64,000 bases of DNA from assembly GCA_017303755.1 (NCBI GenBank), contig JAFLBS010000010.1:1-64000 (forward strand), read 5' to 3'. The notes beneath the pieces were generated by a model, which worked only from the letters and a program-made list of their open reading frames with translations, did no database searches and was not told the origin of the DNA. The translations under genes were made by a program, and so were the position numbers. Shown in pieces: positions 17,712 through 28,426 of the stretch (position 1 is its first letter; every line of letters starts with the position of its first letter). Origin of the DNA: Flavobacteriales bacterium (GTDB lineage Bacteria; Bacteroidota; Bacteroidia; Flavobacteriales; Flavobacteriaceae).

Positions 17712-18081
17712 TTAAGTTTTTATAGGCTTCGCTATCCAACAATTCATCCAATTGAGAAGCGTCAGCAATTTTCACTTTAATCATCCAACCATCGCCATAA
17801 GGATCAGCATTAACACTTTCTGGAGTACGCTCAAGGCTATCGTTAAACTCGATGATTTCACCTGAAACTGGTAAAAACAAATCAGAAACTGTTTTTACAG
17901 CTTCAACAGTACCAAAAACTTCGTCTTTATCTAATGTTTGATCTAAAGTTTCAACTTCAACATAAACGATATCGCCTAATTCTTTTTGAGCAAAATCAGT
18001 AATTCCTACTGTGGCGATGTCACCATCAACTGAAACCCATTCGTGATCTTTGGTATATTTTAAATGTGCTGGAATATTCAT
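17701..18081 (-). CDS. gcvH: Glycine cleavage system H protein
   Basis: The 126-residue lipoyl carrier protein has the canonical opening [12 protein letters not shown], the lipoylation site Lys63 in [13 protein letters not shown], and the conserved [14 protein letters not shown] near the C-terminus. It shuttles the aminomethyl group between the P, T and L proteins of glycine cleavage in the cytoplasm. None of its partner enzymes is in the window. A clear promoter lies upstream at 18116-18145. Confidence 0.97.
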   Translation of the reverse strand: MNIPAHLKYTKDHEWVSVDGDIATVGITDFAQKELGDIVYVEVETLDQTLDKDEVFGTVEAVKTVSDLFLPVSGEIIEFNDSLERTPESVNADPYGDGWMIKVKIADASQLDELLDSEAYKNLIGA

Positions 18082-18115
18082 TTTTTCTATTTATTTATTG
18101 ATGTTTAATTTTCCT

Positions 18116-18145
18116 CAAAAGTATTACTTCTTCTTAATTATCCAA
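18116..18145 (-). promoter_or_regulatory. Promoter of the gcvH-vanZ unit
   Basis: On the minus strand TTG (18143-18145), a 19 bp spacer and TACTTTTG (18116-18123) match the Bacteroidota consensus TTG-N17-23-TAnnTTTG. This places the start site about 30 nt before the gcvH ATG and separates it from sprA. Confidence 0.75.
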
Positions 18146-18165
18146 ATGATTTTTATCAACATTTT

Positions 18166-21100
18166 TTAGTTTCCAAAATTATATCTCAATGTGATTCCGC
18201 TTCGGATATTGGTCAATGGGAATGACGTTGAAATAACCGCTTTAGAAAACTGATGATCGTAGAAGAAAATCGCAGTTAGATTTTTACTAAACGAATAATC
18301 GGTCGTTAATTTTGCTGACCAAATATTTTGACCACCAGCAATTTGGTTGTTTTCATAGTCCAAATAACGAACAATTGTTTTATTGTTTCGATAAGAGAAA
18401 TCTACTTTAAAATTCAAATCACTTTTGATAATTCCGGTTGGAGAATCGGCCAATTTGGATGAGAAAATCACATCTTTAATTCGGTAACCAAAACCAAGAA
18501 CGTATTCAATTCCTTTTACTTCTGTCAATAAATTATTATCAAAACTTAGTGATAACGAACGATCACGCTTCATTTCTGCTAGTATTTTGAAGGCATTTTT
18601 AGTTTCAAAATCGACACGTGCTAACGGACTGAATTGTTCAACTAAATTAATATTCCCAATTAATGTTTTAGGATTGAAATTTCCTCCAGTATCAACTCCA
18701 TTTGGATCTTGATTGTATTGAAAATTAGATCTAAACGAGTTTATGGTGTATGATGCTTTATAACTGTGTTGAATTGAGAATCGTTTGAACTTGTCTTTAA
18801 AGAATTTCAACTTCATCAATCCTGTATATTTAATGTTCCAGTTTGGAAGTGGAATATCGCGGAAAGCACTGAATGAAATTTTCTTAGCTGCTTCACCATC
18901 TTTGTGATCAACCAAACCAAATCCAGTATACGCTGCCAATAAGGAAGGAATTAAAACGACTTGACTGTTTTTGCCAAATCCAGCAGGATAACCATCTGGT
19001 CCAAGTGGATAGTTTGTTGTTCCGTAGTATTCTTGAGCTAAACGATCGGCAATGATGAATCGGTTATTTCTGAACTGATCAAAAGCAGAAGATTCAATTT
19101 CATCACTTCGTTTGAATGACGTTTTAAGCATTACGGTTGAAATGGCAAAATTACCTGTATTGAATGGAGATAACGATTCATATTCTCCATTAACAGCTGA
19201 ATATTGCTCAGAGTAATTATCGGCATACAAACGGTTTCCGTTTAAATCAATTTTTAAATCAGGAATTGGCTCTAAGTTGGCTGTGAAATTTAATTTTCTA
19301 TTGGTTACTTGAGTAAAACTTTGATTGAATTCAGGATAATTGGTCAACCAACCTCTTTGTGCTGCTTCAAAACGCACGTCATCTTGACTACCAAATGCAA
19401 ATCCGAGTGAAGGTTTTGCCGAACCAAAGAAACCAATAGATGGTAAATAACCTGGTAATACCATCCCGCGATTTTCAGTATAATCAACTTGGAACGTTTT
19501 CAAGCTAGTTAATATTCCTTTCAAGGTTTTTACTAATTTATTTTCATCCTCTTGTACTTGAGCCTTAGCCACTACTTTTTCACCAGGTTTTGGAGCCGCT
19601 GCAGGTTTGGATGTGGTTTTCTTTGTTTTCTTAGTTAATCCAACATACTTATAGAAAGTATCCATATTAAACGTAGTGTTCAAACGATGTGAACCTGCAT
19701 TTTGAATAGTGTTTCCAAGGTTATATGTAGTTCCGTTTGTAGCTTCAACCTCAGACAATGCCAAAGAAGCACGTTGCCAACTATAATCACCCGTATAGGT
19801 ATAAGCTGATTTCACAAAACTCAAAAATGGAATTTTATTAATTGGTAAATCGTAATTCACTGTTAACTGTTGGTTGTGTTGATTTGGTGAACCAATGTTC
19901 CAATAATCTGTCCAAATTGTGTACGAGTTATCAGGTACATTATCTTCGTTGATGTAATTTCGAACGATATTATTTGACGCAGCGGTAAAGTTTAATTTTA
20001 ACGATTTAGTCAAATTGTAATTGAAACCATATTGGTAATTGAATAAAAAGTTTCTACGGTACAATTCTCCTAAACCAATTCCTTCTACATCTACTAATCT
20101 GAATTGTTGTTTGTTAAACTGTCTATTGATATTAGAACTGAAAGAAACATTTGATGGCAAATAATTGAAGTTGAAATCCTTTAATAGTTTCCAATACTCA
20201 CTTTTAGAAAACGCTTTTGTTTTCCCGAAAGGTTCAACTGGTTTTGTTTTGAATGCATAGGTATAATCAACAGCAGTGTTTACTAATTGATCGGTGTAAC
20301 TTTCTACTTCGTAATTATGTTTTTCAACTTCGTTATACGAATACGATAACGTTAAGTTTTCAGGATCGTAGAAATGTTGTTTTTGTTTTTCTCCACGTTC
20401 TTTTTTAACACCAATGAAGTTAATGCTTTTTCTTTTGGTATAATCAACTGCTCTGTTTTTGATATTGCTTCTTTCGGCTTCATCAGTAGTGTTATCTAAT
20501 AATAAATCCAAACGAATATCTTGGTTGTATGGGTCGTATTCTGGAGTAATGGTTTCTTCACCAACTGAATAGTTGAAAGGCAAATTGATGTTCCATTTTT
20601 TTGGAAGTAATTTTCCTAAACTTAAATTAGTAACAATGTTGTATTGAAGCAAATCTTCTCTACTTCTTTCGTTTGGACCTTCTTCTAAACCACCAAAACC
20701 AATAGTACTCTTTTTACCTGTTGCAGAAACAGTTGCAAAATCGGCTAAATTAGTATCGATATTAGCCACTGCAGCATAACCACCTTTGTTATCCATGTCG
20801 GCAATTCGTAACTCGTTGAACCAAACTTCACCGCCAATATCTCTTGGATTTAATGGATGCAAAGAAGTATCTAGAATATCGGTTTGATTTTTAATACCTA
20901 CCATTAAGGTTCGCACTAAACCAAAATTTGGATTTCCTTTTACTCCTAATCTTAATTTATTGGGTTTATTAGCTAAAGAAGGATCTAATTCATCTTCATT
21001 GTAATACAGAACGCCATCTGGAGAAGTTGAAGTCTCGCTCATGGCTTTGATTTTTAATTGCGTCAACAAATCGAGAGACAATTCCATTTCATTAGCTTCT

Positions 21101-24100
21101 GGCCAAATCTCTTCTTGAGAACGAGCGGTTTGAGCCGATACTTTCAATGGAATTTCAACTTGATAATAGTTGTTGGTAAAGTCATTTCCAAAACGAATGA
21201 AACCTACCATTTCGTCATCAACAATTGAACTTGGTTCGTCAGCTAATGCTTCGGCGTGTAAAAACATTTTCAGTTTTTTAAACTGACGCATATCCACACT
21301 TACATTTTTAAACACAGCACGAGAATCTCCTGGTCTTAAACCATTTGTTCCAGATGCTCTTAACGATAATGATTGCTCGTTTTGATCAACAACAGTATTG
21401 TTTGTATTGTATTGCTCACGAACAACTCCTGGAGGCGTTACATAAGGAATTGGCACTCTAGAGTTATTGTCTTGAAGATTTACGGTTAATACGTCAAAAT
21501 TGGTTCCATCATCTTCTGGGTTATCGGCTGGAAACTCTAATGAACTAGTATATCTTCTCCATTCACCACGCACTAAATCAAGTGAACCAAAACGAACAGT
21601 TATAGGTTCTGTAAAACCCGTCATGAACATACGCAAGAAACGAATCGATCTAAAGTCGGATATTCCTCCAATAGTATTTTGCGGATTAGTAATTGGAATT
21701 TTAAACTGAACCCATCTTGCTGTTACTTTTTCTCCAGACGGTAATTCAACCTCTGTCTTTCTAACATCTGTAATAAAGTTATTACCCACATTCGCTTCAT
21801 CTAGCGAAGCTTTATCAACTGCAATACTATATTCATAATATGCATTAATAGTATTCATTGTATTGTCTCTGTTGATATCTTCTACATCGGGAGTTGTGGT
21901 CGAACCTCTGTTATCATCGGTAACATCAGTTGGTGAGTTACCTTGAGTATTGTTGTAATTTCTATAACGATTTACCACATCATTGCCTCCAGCTTGTAAA
22001 AAGTACTGATAGTTATCTCCTGATGGATCGGGTTGTCCTGCAAATTGCGGGAATAAAGCGGCTTCTTCAGCATCATTCAAACCATCAAAACCAATATCTT
22101 GTAAACTTCTATTAGTAGCATCAGCATCAAAAGCATAAATTAACGATTGTGATGCTGGAACTTTCCCCCAAATACTTGGAACTGCTGGTTGAGTAGCTGT
22201 TGCATCTGGCAAACCATTTTCGTATTGTTTTCTTCCGTCTTTTAATACATCTTCAGATATTTCTCCTAAATTGAAATAGATTCTTCCTGTGTTACTTGGG
22301 TCGTGCTCTTGAGTACCTTCATCGTTATCTTCCGGATAAAAATACGGATTCAACATCCAAAATTGAATGTACTCCACATTGGCTTGTTCAAAATTAGTTG
22401 AATTCAAAGCACGAGTAATTCCACCGAAATTTTGATCTGGATTAAGTAGTAAATTAGTACTCGCAGCCGTTGGATTAAAATTATAAGGTCCGCGTTCTTC
22501 TGGATAATACGTTAAGTCAAACGTATTCACAACAGTAGATTGCCCTTGAGCCAATTCTAAATTTGGAAATAATTCGGCGTTAAAAATTCTTCTAGTTTTA
22601 TTTAATTCTAAATCTTCTTGAGAAATACCACCTTGATCTTCGGTATAAAACGTTGGGTCAATAGTATACCATGATAATTTTGCTCTTTTATAACCATACG
22701 ATAAATCATTATTATCGCCTCCAAAATCATTATAGGCAGGAGCATTTCCTGTAGTGGGTAAAACTGGTGTTGACGAAAGATTCCAAGACAAAGGCGAACG
22801 CATATCTACGTTACTTTGTGATCCTTCAAAATCATCAATATAAATAGTTGACTCACCTTCAAACTGATCTGCTTTTGGGGTATCGGGTTTTAAATACGCC
22901 ATTTCACCTCTGAACGAGAAATTCGAAGGTACATCCGTATCCATATTAGGAAGTTTGTTTACTAAACGAGTTAGGAAAGGCACTTCGGCAGAATAATTTA
23001 CATTGAAACCAAAAATAGAGTTGTTTACTGATTCTTGTCCGTAGTTTGATTTTTGAGTAAACGGACGTTCGGTCATTTTTAAGAAAGTAGCTCCAACCAA
23101 AAACTTATCGCTAAATTTATGTTCCACATTTACCCCAAAGAAACGACGTGTTTGCTGACCAAAAACGGAGTTGTTTTCAACCGACACTTCAATTGGCGTG
23201 TTGGAAGCTTGTAACGAAGGATCTAAAATTTGAACTCTTCCTGCTTGGTAGTTTACGCTATAATCAACACCTTCAACCAATACTCTTCCTCCGGCAGTTA
23301 CAACAACTGAACCTCTTGGAACGTTGTAGGCTCCAATCGGAATTCCGTCTCCACCCGATGATTTGTATTTACCTCGTAACTGGAATTTATTTTTCTCACT
23401 TTGTTGTAACGCAAAAGCCTGAGTGCTTCGGTACATACTAGAATATACATACTTTTTTTGATTGTCGTTATAATCTAAAGTCGATTCATCTCCATAATAA
23501 TCTTCACTTGGATTTAAACGCAATTTTTCGAATAACATCTTACCAAAAGGCTCTACATTGGTAAAAATCAATCTCCCGTTTTGTTGATCTACAGTTAATC
23601 CTGGAATAAAATCGAAGAAACCATCACCACCATCTTGCGGATCGTTGTTGTAATTCAATTGATCAACATTGAATACTTTTAATAACGGAGTGTTAGTAAT
23701 TTGATCAGTAGTATAACCTGGTGTTGGGTTTGGGAAAGTAGAAGTTGGCACCGAATCAATATAATTTATCGGCGATGGATCTGTGTATAAAATATTAAAT
23801 CTGAAATCTTCTTGTTGCAGCTGGAAACCACCTGGAATTTGATAGATGTTTTTCATCATTAAGTTCCAAATTGGTTTTTCAACACTAGTTAAATTACTTT
23901 TTAATAATTTCAGAATTAGAGTTTGTGTTTCTGGAATTCCGTTATTAATTACTGTTGCTTCAGCACCATCGGTTCCGAATTCACCTACTTGATATACTTG
24001 ATCTCCAATAGTATATTCGTATGCAACTGCCAAAACTTCATCGTTGGCTAAACGTTGTTGCAATGAAATATATCCTAATTGTGGATGATAAGTAAACTCA

Positions 24101-25446
24101 CTAGCAGTTAATTTTCGGGCATTTTCAAGTTTTGAATAATCCAAACCTTCAGAAACGGTATTATTGAAACCTGAACTTGAGGTTACAATTTCACGAATGT
24201 TTGAGTTTAACAAACCGCTACCACCAATTAATGCTGGATCATATAGGTTTCTTTTATTATCTGATGGTTGATCAATAGTTAAACCTGTTAATGGATCTGG
24301 AATAAAGAATGTTCCTGGATTCAATGGATCAATAGCTACTACTTGATCATCAGTCAAACCCGTAAGTTGGGATTCTCCTAAATCCTGAAGAGCAATAATG
24401 TTTCTTAGATTGTTTCCAGTAGTACTAACTCTATTTTGTCGATTGGTTACCCAAACATCAATACGAGTAATTTGAACTCTACTGTTAATTAAAGGGTAGT
24501 TTTTTAAGGCTTGATCGTATTTGTTTCTAAAGAATTGTGACAGGAAAAAGTGACGATCTGAATCGTAATCTAATGCAAATAATTCGAAATCTTGAATGGT
24601 TCCGCCTCCTTGCGCAGTAACACTTCGGGTTTGTGATTTTTGTTCAGAAAAGACTCCAGTTACTGTAGTTTTACCAAATTGCAACTGCGCTTTAACCCCA
24701 AATAAACTTTGTGCACCGCGAATCAATGAACTATTGAGTGGCATACTTACGTTTCCGACTTCAATTTTTTGGATGATATCGTCTTCTGTTGGGCTATAAT
24801 CTAATTTGATTAAATTTTGAAACGCAAAAGTTGATTCAGTATCGTAATTGGCATTCACATTCAAACGCGTTCCCACTTTTCCGGTTAAACTCATACTGAT
24901 ACGTTGATCGAAATCGAATGTGGTTGTACTTCTATTTCTAGGAGAAAAAGAGGGATTATCTTGTTTGGTGTAGCGAACACCTAAATCCATTTCTACCGAA
25001 CCTGTTGGTTTCACATCAATGGTATTAGAACCAAAAAGAGTTTCAAAAAAACCTGAATTAACGTAATAACGCGGTAGTAAATCTTTTTTATCTTCTTCAG
25101 TTCCTTTTCCTTCAATTGCTTTTGTTTTCTTTTGGAAGTATTCGCGCATGTTTTCACGAAGAATCAATGCTTGGTATTCTTGTGGAGTAAGAACAATTGG
25201 ATAATTGATGTTAAACCCATCAAATGTACTGGTGTAAATGTATCGATCAGTCTTCGGATCATAGGTGTAAGCATCAACAATACTTACAGGATTTGCCAAT
25301 TGAATGGCTCCTAAATCAACTCCAGTTTTAACGCTGTCTTGCGGTTCTTCCTCTTGAGAGTAAGAGTGTATTCCGAAAAATAAAAACAGAAACAAAATCC
25401 CGTTTTTTATATGAGCAAGTATACTTTTGTAATTTTGTGTTTCCAA
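18166..25446 (-). CDS. sprA: SprA, outer-membrane translocon of the type IX secretion system
   Basis: The 2426-residue product has an N-terminal signal (hydrophobic ILFLFLFFGIHSYSQ at about 17-31) and is otherwise a giant beta-rich protein of the size known for SprA/Sov. Family segments include YRSTQAFALQQSEKNKF, IYIDDFEGSQSNVDMRSP and GGEVWFNELRIADMDNKGG. Known biology: SprA is the very large outer-membrane barrel through which type IX substrates leave the cell; it is needed for gliding and secretion in Flavobacterium. A Lys/Ala/Pro-rich linker lies at about residues 1940-1975. The start is 3 bp after the ruvA stop, so the two may be co-transcribed. Identification is secure. Confidence 0.97.
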   Translation of the reverse strand: METQNYKSILAHIKNGILFLFLFFGIHSYSQEEEPQDSVKTGVDLGAIQLANPVSIVDAYTYDPKTDRYIYTSTFDGFNINYPIVLTPQEYQALILRENMREYFQKKTKAIEGKGTEEDKKDLLPRYYVNSGFFETLFGSNTIDVKPTGSVEMDLGVRYTKQDNPSFSPRNRSTTTFDFDQRISMSLTGKVGTRLNVNANYDTESTFAFQNLIKLDYSPTEDDIIQKIEVGNVSMPLNSSLIRGAQSLFGVKAQLQFGKTTVTGVFSEQKSQTRSVTAQGGGTIQDFELFALDYDSDRHFFLSQFFRNKYDQALKNYPLINSRVQITRIDVWVTNRQNRVSTTGNNLRNIIALQDLGESQLTGLTDDQVVAIDPLNPGTFFIPDPLTGLTIDQPSDNKRNLYDPALIGGSGLLNSNIREIVTSSSGFNNTVSEGLDYSKLENARKLTASEFTYHPQLGYISLQQRLANDEVLAVAYEYTIGDQVYQVGEFGTDGAEATVINNGIPETQTLILKLLKSNLTSVEKPIWNLMMKNIYQIPGGFQLQQEDFRFNILYTDPSPINYIDSVPTSTFPNPTPGYTTDQITNTPLLKVFNVDQLNYNNDPQDGGDGFFDFIPGLTVDQQNGRLIFTNVEPFGKMLFEKLRLNPSEDYYGDESTLDYNDNQKKYVYSSMYRSTQAFALQQSEKNKFQLRGKYKSSGGDGIPIGAYNVPRGSVVVTAGGRVLVEGVDYSVNYQAGRVQILDPSLQASNTPIEVSVENNSVFGQQTRRFFGVNVEHKFSDKFLVGATFLKMTERPFTQKSNYGQESVNNSIFGFNVNYSAEVPFLTRLVNKLPNMDTDVPSNFSFRGEMAYLKPDTPKADQFEGESTIYIDDFEGSQSNVDMRSPLSWNLSSTPVLPTTGNAPAYNDFGGDNNDLSYGYKRAKLSWYTIDPTFYTEDQGGISQEDLELNKTRRIFNAELFPNLELAQGQSTVVNTFDLTYYPEERGPYNFNPTAASTNLLLNPDQNFGGITRALNSTNFEQANVEYIQFWMLNPYFYPEDNDEGTQEHDPSNTGRIYFNLGEISEDVLKDGRKQYENGLPDATATQPAVPSIWGKVPASQSLIYAFDADATNRSLQDIGFDGLNDAEEAALFPQFAGQPDPSGDNYQYFLQAGGNDVVNRYRNYNNTQGNSPTDVTDDNRGSTTTPDVEDINRDNTMNTINAYYEYSIAVDKASLDEANVGNNFITDVRKTEVELPSGEKVTARWVQFKIPITNPQNTIGGISDFRSIRFLRMFMTGFTEPITVRFGSLDLVRGEWRRYTSSLEFPADNPEDDGTNFDVLTVNLQDNNSRVPIPYVTPPGVVREQYNTNNTVVDQNEQSLSLRASGTNGLRPGDSRAVFKNVSVDMRQFKKLKMFLHAEALADEPSSIVDDEMVGFIRFGNDFTNNYYQVEIPLKVSAQTARSQEEIWPEANEMELSLDLLTQLKIKAMSETSTSPDGVLYYNEDELDPSLANKPNKLRLGVKGNPNFGLVRTLMVGIKNQTDILDTSLHPLNPRDIGGEVWFNELRIADMDNKGGYAAVANIDTNLADFATVSATGKKSTIGFGGLEEGPNERSREDLLQYNIVTNLSLGKLLPKKWNINLPFNYSVGEETITPEYDPYNQDIRLDLLLDNTTDEAERSNIKNRAVDYTKRKSINFIGVKKERGEKQKQHFYDPENLTLSYSYNEVEKHNYEVESYTDQLVNTAVDYTYAFKTKPVEPFGKTKAFSKSEYWKLLKDFNFNYLPSNVSFSSNINRQFNKQQFRLVDVEGIGLGELYRRNFLFNYQYGFNYNLTKSLKLNFTAASNNIVRNYINEDNVPDNSYTIWTDYWNIGSPNQHNQQLTVNYDLPINKIPFLSFVKSAYTYTGDYSWQRASLALSEVEATNGTTYNLGNTIQNAGSHRLNTTFNMDTFYKYVGLTKKTKKTTSKPAAAPKPGEKVVAKAQVQEDENKLVKTLKGILTSLKTFQVDYTENRGMVLPGYLPSIGFFGSAKPSLGFAFGSQDDVRFEAAQRGWLTNYPEFNQSFTQVTNRKLNFTANLEPIPDLKIDLNGNRLYADNYSEQYSAVNGEYESLSPFNTGNFAISTVMLKTSFKRSDEIESSAFDQFRNNRFIIADRLAQEYYGTTNYPLGPDGYPAGFGKNSQVVLIPSLLAAYTGFGLVDHKDGEAAKKISFSAFRDIPLPNWNIKYTGLMKLKFFKDKFKRFSIQHSYKASYTINSFRSNFQYNQDPNGVDTGGNFNPKTLIGNINLVEQFSPLARVDFETKNAFKILAEMKRDRSLSLSFDNNLLTEVKGIEYVLGFGYRIKDVIFSSKLADSPTGIIKSDLNFKVDFSYRNNKTIVRYLDYENNQIAGGQNIWSAKLTTDYSFSKNLTAIFFYDHQFSKAVISTSFPLTNIRSGITLRYNFGN

Positions 25447-25449
25447 GAA

Positions 25450-26031
25450 CTATAAATTTTTTAATGCTTGTTTGATAATCAATTCTACAGAGGCATCTGG
25501 GTTTTCTTTTACTACTTTATCCACCACTTTTTCGGATGCTTTTCTAACAAAACCTAAAACCTCCAAAGCAGATAACGCTTCATCTCTATTTGTATTGTTT
25601 TGGACAACAGAAACTTCATCCAAATCATATATTTTTAACACTTTATCCTTCAAATCAAGGATGGCTCGTTGAGCCGTTTTCCCACCAATTCCTTTAATGG
25701 ATTGAATGGTTCCCACGTCACCACTGGCTAATGCTTGAATAATTTGCTTTGGTTCTAACGACGAAAGCATGGTTCGCGCTATTCCCGCTCCTATTCCTGA
25801 AACCGTTAATAGCATTTTGAAAATTTCTTTTTCTGATTTTTCAACAAATCCGAATAAAGAATGTGAATCTTCCTTGATAATAAGGTGCGTAAAGAGTTTT
25901 ATAAAATCAGTATTGGGCAACAATGAGTAGGTGTGCAACGAAATATTAATATGATAACCAACACCATTACAATCGATTACGACTTCTGTAGGTGTTTTTT
26001 CTACTAATTTTCCTTGAATATGTGCTATCAT
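25450..26031 (-). CDS. ruvA: Holliday junction DNA helicase subunit RuvA
   Basis: The 193-residue protein has the RuvA layout: an N-terminal OB fold (MIAHIQGKLVEKTPTEVVID...GVGYHINIS), two helix-hairpin-helix motifs (VSGIGAGIARTMLSS at about 77-91 and IKGIGGKTAQRAILDLKDK at about 113-131), a flexible Asn/Thr-rich linker and the C-terminal RuvB-binding three-helix domain. RuvA binds Holliday junctions and loads RuvB for branch migration. ruvB is in this window but separate, at 42424-43446. A TATATTTG -7-like element lies on this strand at 26051-26058. Confidence 0.97.
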   Translation of the reverse strand: MIAHIQGKLVEKTPTEVVIDCNGVGYHINISLHTYSLLPNTDFIKLFTHLIIKEDSHSLFGFVEKSEKEIFKMLLTVSGIGAGIARTMLSSLEPKQIIQALASGDVGTIQSIKGIGGKTAQRAILDLKDKVLKIYDLDEVSVVQNNTNRDEALSALEVLGFVRKASEKVVDKVVKENPDASVELIIKQALKNL

Positions 26032-26050
26032 ACTGTTTATAAAGTCATTC

Positions 26051-26058
26051 CAAATATA
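26051..26058 (-). promoter_or_regulatory. Possible -7 element of the ruvA-sprA unit
   Basis: TATATTTG on the minus strand lies 20 bp before the ruvA ATG and fits TAnnTTTG exactly. No TTG at a proper distance was found. If used, it would drive ruvA and possibly sprA. Confidence 0.4.
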
Positions 26059-26095
26059 ACAAAAAACTTTAACTGGGTTAACTATTCGCTACTTT

Positions 26096-28396
26096 CTACT
26101 CTAATTTAACGTCAAAATTCTTCAATCTCTTACTTTTTTCTTGTGCATCAACTACAGCAACAGCCGACATATTGACCATTTCCTCGACACTCGCACCCAA
26201 TTGGAATATGTGAACTGGCTTGTCCATTCCCATTACTATTGGTCCGATTGAATCCACTTTATACAATTCTTTAAGCAATTTATAGGTGATATTAGCCGCT
26301 TCTAAATTAGGGAAAATAAGTGTGTTTACTTTCTTCCCAGCTAATTTTGAAAACGGGAATTTCTTTTGAAGCATTTCGGGATTCAATGCAAAATCGGTTT
26401 GAATTTCACCATCCACAATCAAGTTCGGATAATAACTGTGCAAATAGGCAACTGCTTCTCTTACTTTATTGGCACTTTCATAATTGGAAGAACCAAAATT
26501 AGAGAAGGAAACCATTGCAATCACAGGTTCCATACCAAACATACGAACGGTTTTCTCAGTCATTAATGCAATTTTTGCTAAATCATCTGCTGATGGATTT
26601 GGATTAATCGCAGTATCAGATAAGAACATGGGTCCACGATTGGTCATCATCATATTCGTAGAAGCAATTAATGAAATTCCAGGTGCTTTCCCTACCAATT
26701 GCATCAATGGTTTTACTACCGATGGATAACTGCGTGAATAACCCGAAACCATAGCATCGGCATCACCTTGATTGACCATCATGGCGGCGAAATAATTACG
26801 TTCGCGCATCCATTTTTGGGCATCGAGCAACGAAATTCCTCTGCGTTGTCTTCCTTTCCAGTAAATTTCGGCATATTCCATTCGACGTTGATCTTCTTCT
26901 TTTGTTTTTGGATCAAAAATCGGCACTTCGGCATCAAAACCTATTTCTTCTTTTAATTCTAAAATATCTTCTTTTCTTCCCAATAAAATAGGATGACCAA
27001 TGCCTTCTTCGTAAACAATTTGAGCTGCTTTTAACACATCCAACTGATCGGCTTCGGCAAAAACAATGCGTTTTGGATCAGTCTTGGCTCTATTGGTGAG
27101 TAAACGCACCATTTTGTTGTCAGAACCCATTCGTTCTAACAATTCTTCTTCGTATTTTTCCCAGTCGGTAATCGGATTTAATGCAACACCTGATTCCATT
27201 GCCGCTCTAGCAACGGCTGGCGGAACTTTGGCTATCAATCGTGGATCAAATGGTTTTGGAATGATGTAATCAGTACCGAAATTCAATTTGGTTTCACCAT
27301 AAGCAATGTTCACTTGCTCAGGAACCGATTCTTTGGCTAATTCAGCTAAAGCAACAACAGCTGCTTTTTTCATTTCTTCATTAATCTTGGTCGCTCTAAC
27401 ATCTAAAGCACCACGGAAAATATAAGGGAAACCGAGAACATTATTCACTTGGTTAGGATGGTCAGAACGACCCGTTGCCATGATAATGTCTTTTCTAGTC
27501 TTAATCGCAATATCGTATTTTATCTCCGGATTGGGATTTGCCATTGCAAAAACAATCGGATTTTCAGCCATACTTACCAGCATTTCTGGAGTTACAATAT
27601 CGCCAGTTGAAAGCCCGACAAAAACATCGGCACCTACCATTGCATCGCCTAACGAATCATAATTTTTATCGGTTGCGTAGCGTCTTTGATTGTCAGAAAT
27701 AGCAGGATCATCTTTTCTGAGCGCACCTTTGCTATTAAACATCACAACATTTTCTTCTTTTACACCAAAAGAAACATACAAATTCGCACAAGCAATAGCG
27801 GCTGAACCTGCGCCAGAAATGACCATTTTCACTTCTTCCATTTTCTTGCCTGCCAATTCAACGGCGTTCAACAAAGCTGCAGAAGAAATAATTGCAGTTC
27901 CGTGCTGATCATCGTGCATTACAGGAATGTTCAATTCTTCGACTAGACGACGCTCTATTTCGAAAGATTCAGGCGCTTTGATGTCTTCCAAATTGATTCC
28001 ACCAAATGTAGGTGCTATATTTTTGACTGTTGCAATAAAGGCTTCAACATCTTTGGTATCCACTTCGATATCAAAAACATCAATATCAGCAAATATTTTG
28101 AACAACAACCCTTTACCTTCCATTACGGGTTTTGAAGCTTCCGGACCAATATCTCCTAAACCTAAAACTGCTGTTCCGTTTGAAATTACGGCTACTAAAT
28201 TTCCTTTGGCAGTGTATTTATATACATTATTGATGTCTTTGGCTATTTCCAAACACGGTTCGGCAACACCTGGTGAATACGCTAAGGATAAGTCTCTTTG
28301 AGTGGCGTATTTCTTGGTTGGAACCACTTTTATTTTTCCTGGAGTCGGTTTGGCGTGGTATAAAAGTGCTTCTCTGCGTTTACTATCTTTGTGCAT
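26096..28396 (-). CDS. maeB: NADP-dependent malic enzyme fused to a phosphotransacetylase-like domain
   Basis: The 766-residue protein has the MaeB two-domain architecture. The malic enzyme domain (about 1-420) shows YSPGVAEPC at 40-48, HDDQHGTA at 161-168 and the nucleotide-binding GAGSAAIAC at 195-203. The C-terminal domain (about 430-760) resembles phosphate acetyltransferase (PTA) and in this family is regulatory rather than catalytic. It decarboxylates malate to pyruvate with NAD(P)H production, linking the TCA cycle to gluconeogenesis or lipid synthesis. A TACCTTTG -7-like element lies upstream at 28419-28426. Confidence 0.96.
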   Translation of the reverse strand: MHKDSKRREALLYHAKPTPGKIKVVPTKKYATQRDLSLAYSPGVAEPCLEIAKDINNVYKYTAKGNLVAVISNGTAVLGLGDIGPEASKPVMEGKGLLFKIFADIDVFDIEVDTKDVEAFIATVKNIAPTFGGINLEDIKAPESFEIERRLVEELNIPVMHDDQHGTAIISSAALLNAVELAGKKMEEVKMVISGAGSAAIACANLYVSFGVKEENVVMFNSKGALRKDDPAISDNQRRYATDKNYDSLGDAMVGADVFVGLSTGDIVTPEMLVSMAENPIVFAMANPNPEIKYDIAIKTRKDIIMATGRSDHPNQVNNVLGFPYIFRGALDVRATKINEEMKKAAVVALAELAKESVPEQVNIAYGETKLNFGTDYIIPKPFDPRLIAKVPPAVARAAMESGVALNPITDWEKYEEELLERMGSDNKMVRLLTNRAKTDPKRIVFAEADQLDVLKAAQIVYEEGIGHPILLGRKEDILELKEEIGFDAEVPIFDPKTKEEDQRRMEYAEIYWKGRQRRGISLLDAQKWMRERNYFAAMMVNQGDADAMVSGYSRSYPSVVKPLMQLVGKAPGISLIASTNMMMTNRGPMFLSDTAINPNPSADDLAKIALMTEKTVRMFGMEPVIAMVSFSNFGSSNYESANKVREAVAYLHSYYPNLIVDGEIQTDFALNPEMLQKKFPFSKLAGKKVNTLIFPNLEAANITYKLLKELYKVDSIGPIVMGMDKPVHIFQLGASVEEMVNMSAVAVVDAQEKSKRLKNFDVKLE

Positions 28397-28418
28397 TGTA
28401 GTTTGTTTTTCTGACTTA

Positions 28419-28426
28419 CAAAGGTA
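28419..28426 (-). promoter_or_regulatory. Possible -7 element of maeB
   Basis: TACCTTTG on the minus strand lies 22 bp before the maeB ATG and fits TAnnTTTG. No TTG element at the usual distance was recognised. Confidence 0.4.

Noticed and set aside
26320-28301. Numerous plus-strand frames opposite maeB
   Set aside because: They are shadows of the conserved maeB frame, with no signal, family likeness or promoter.
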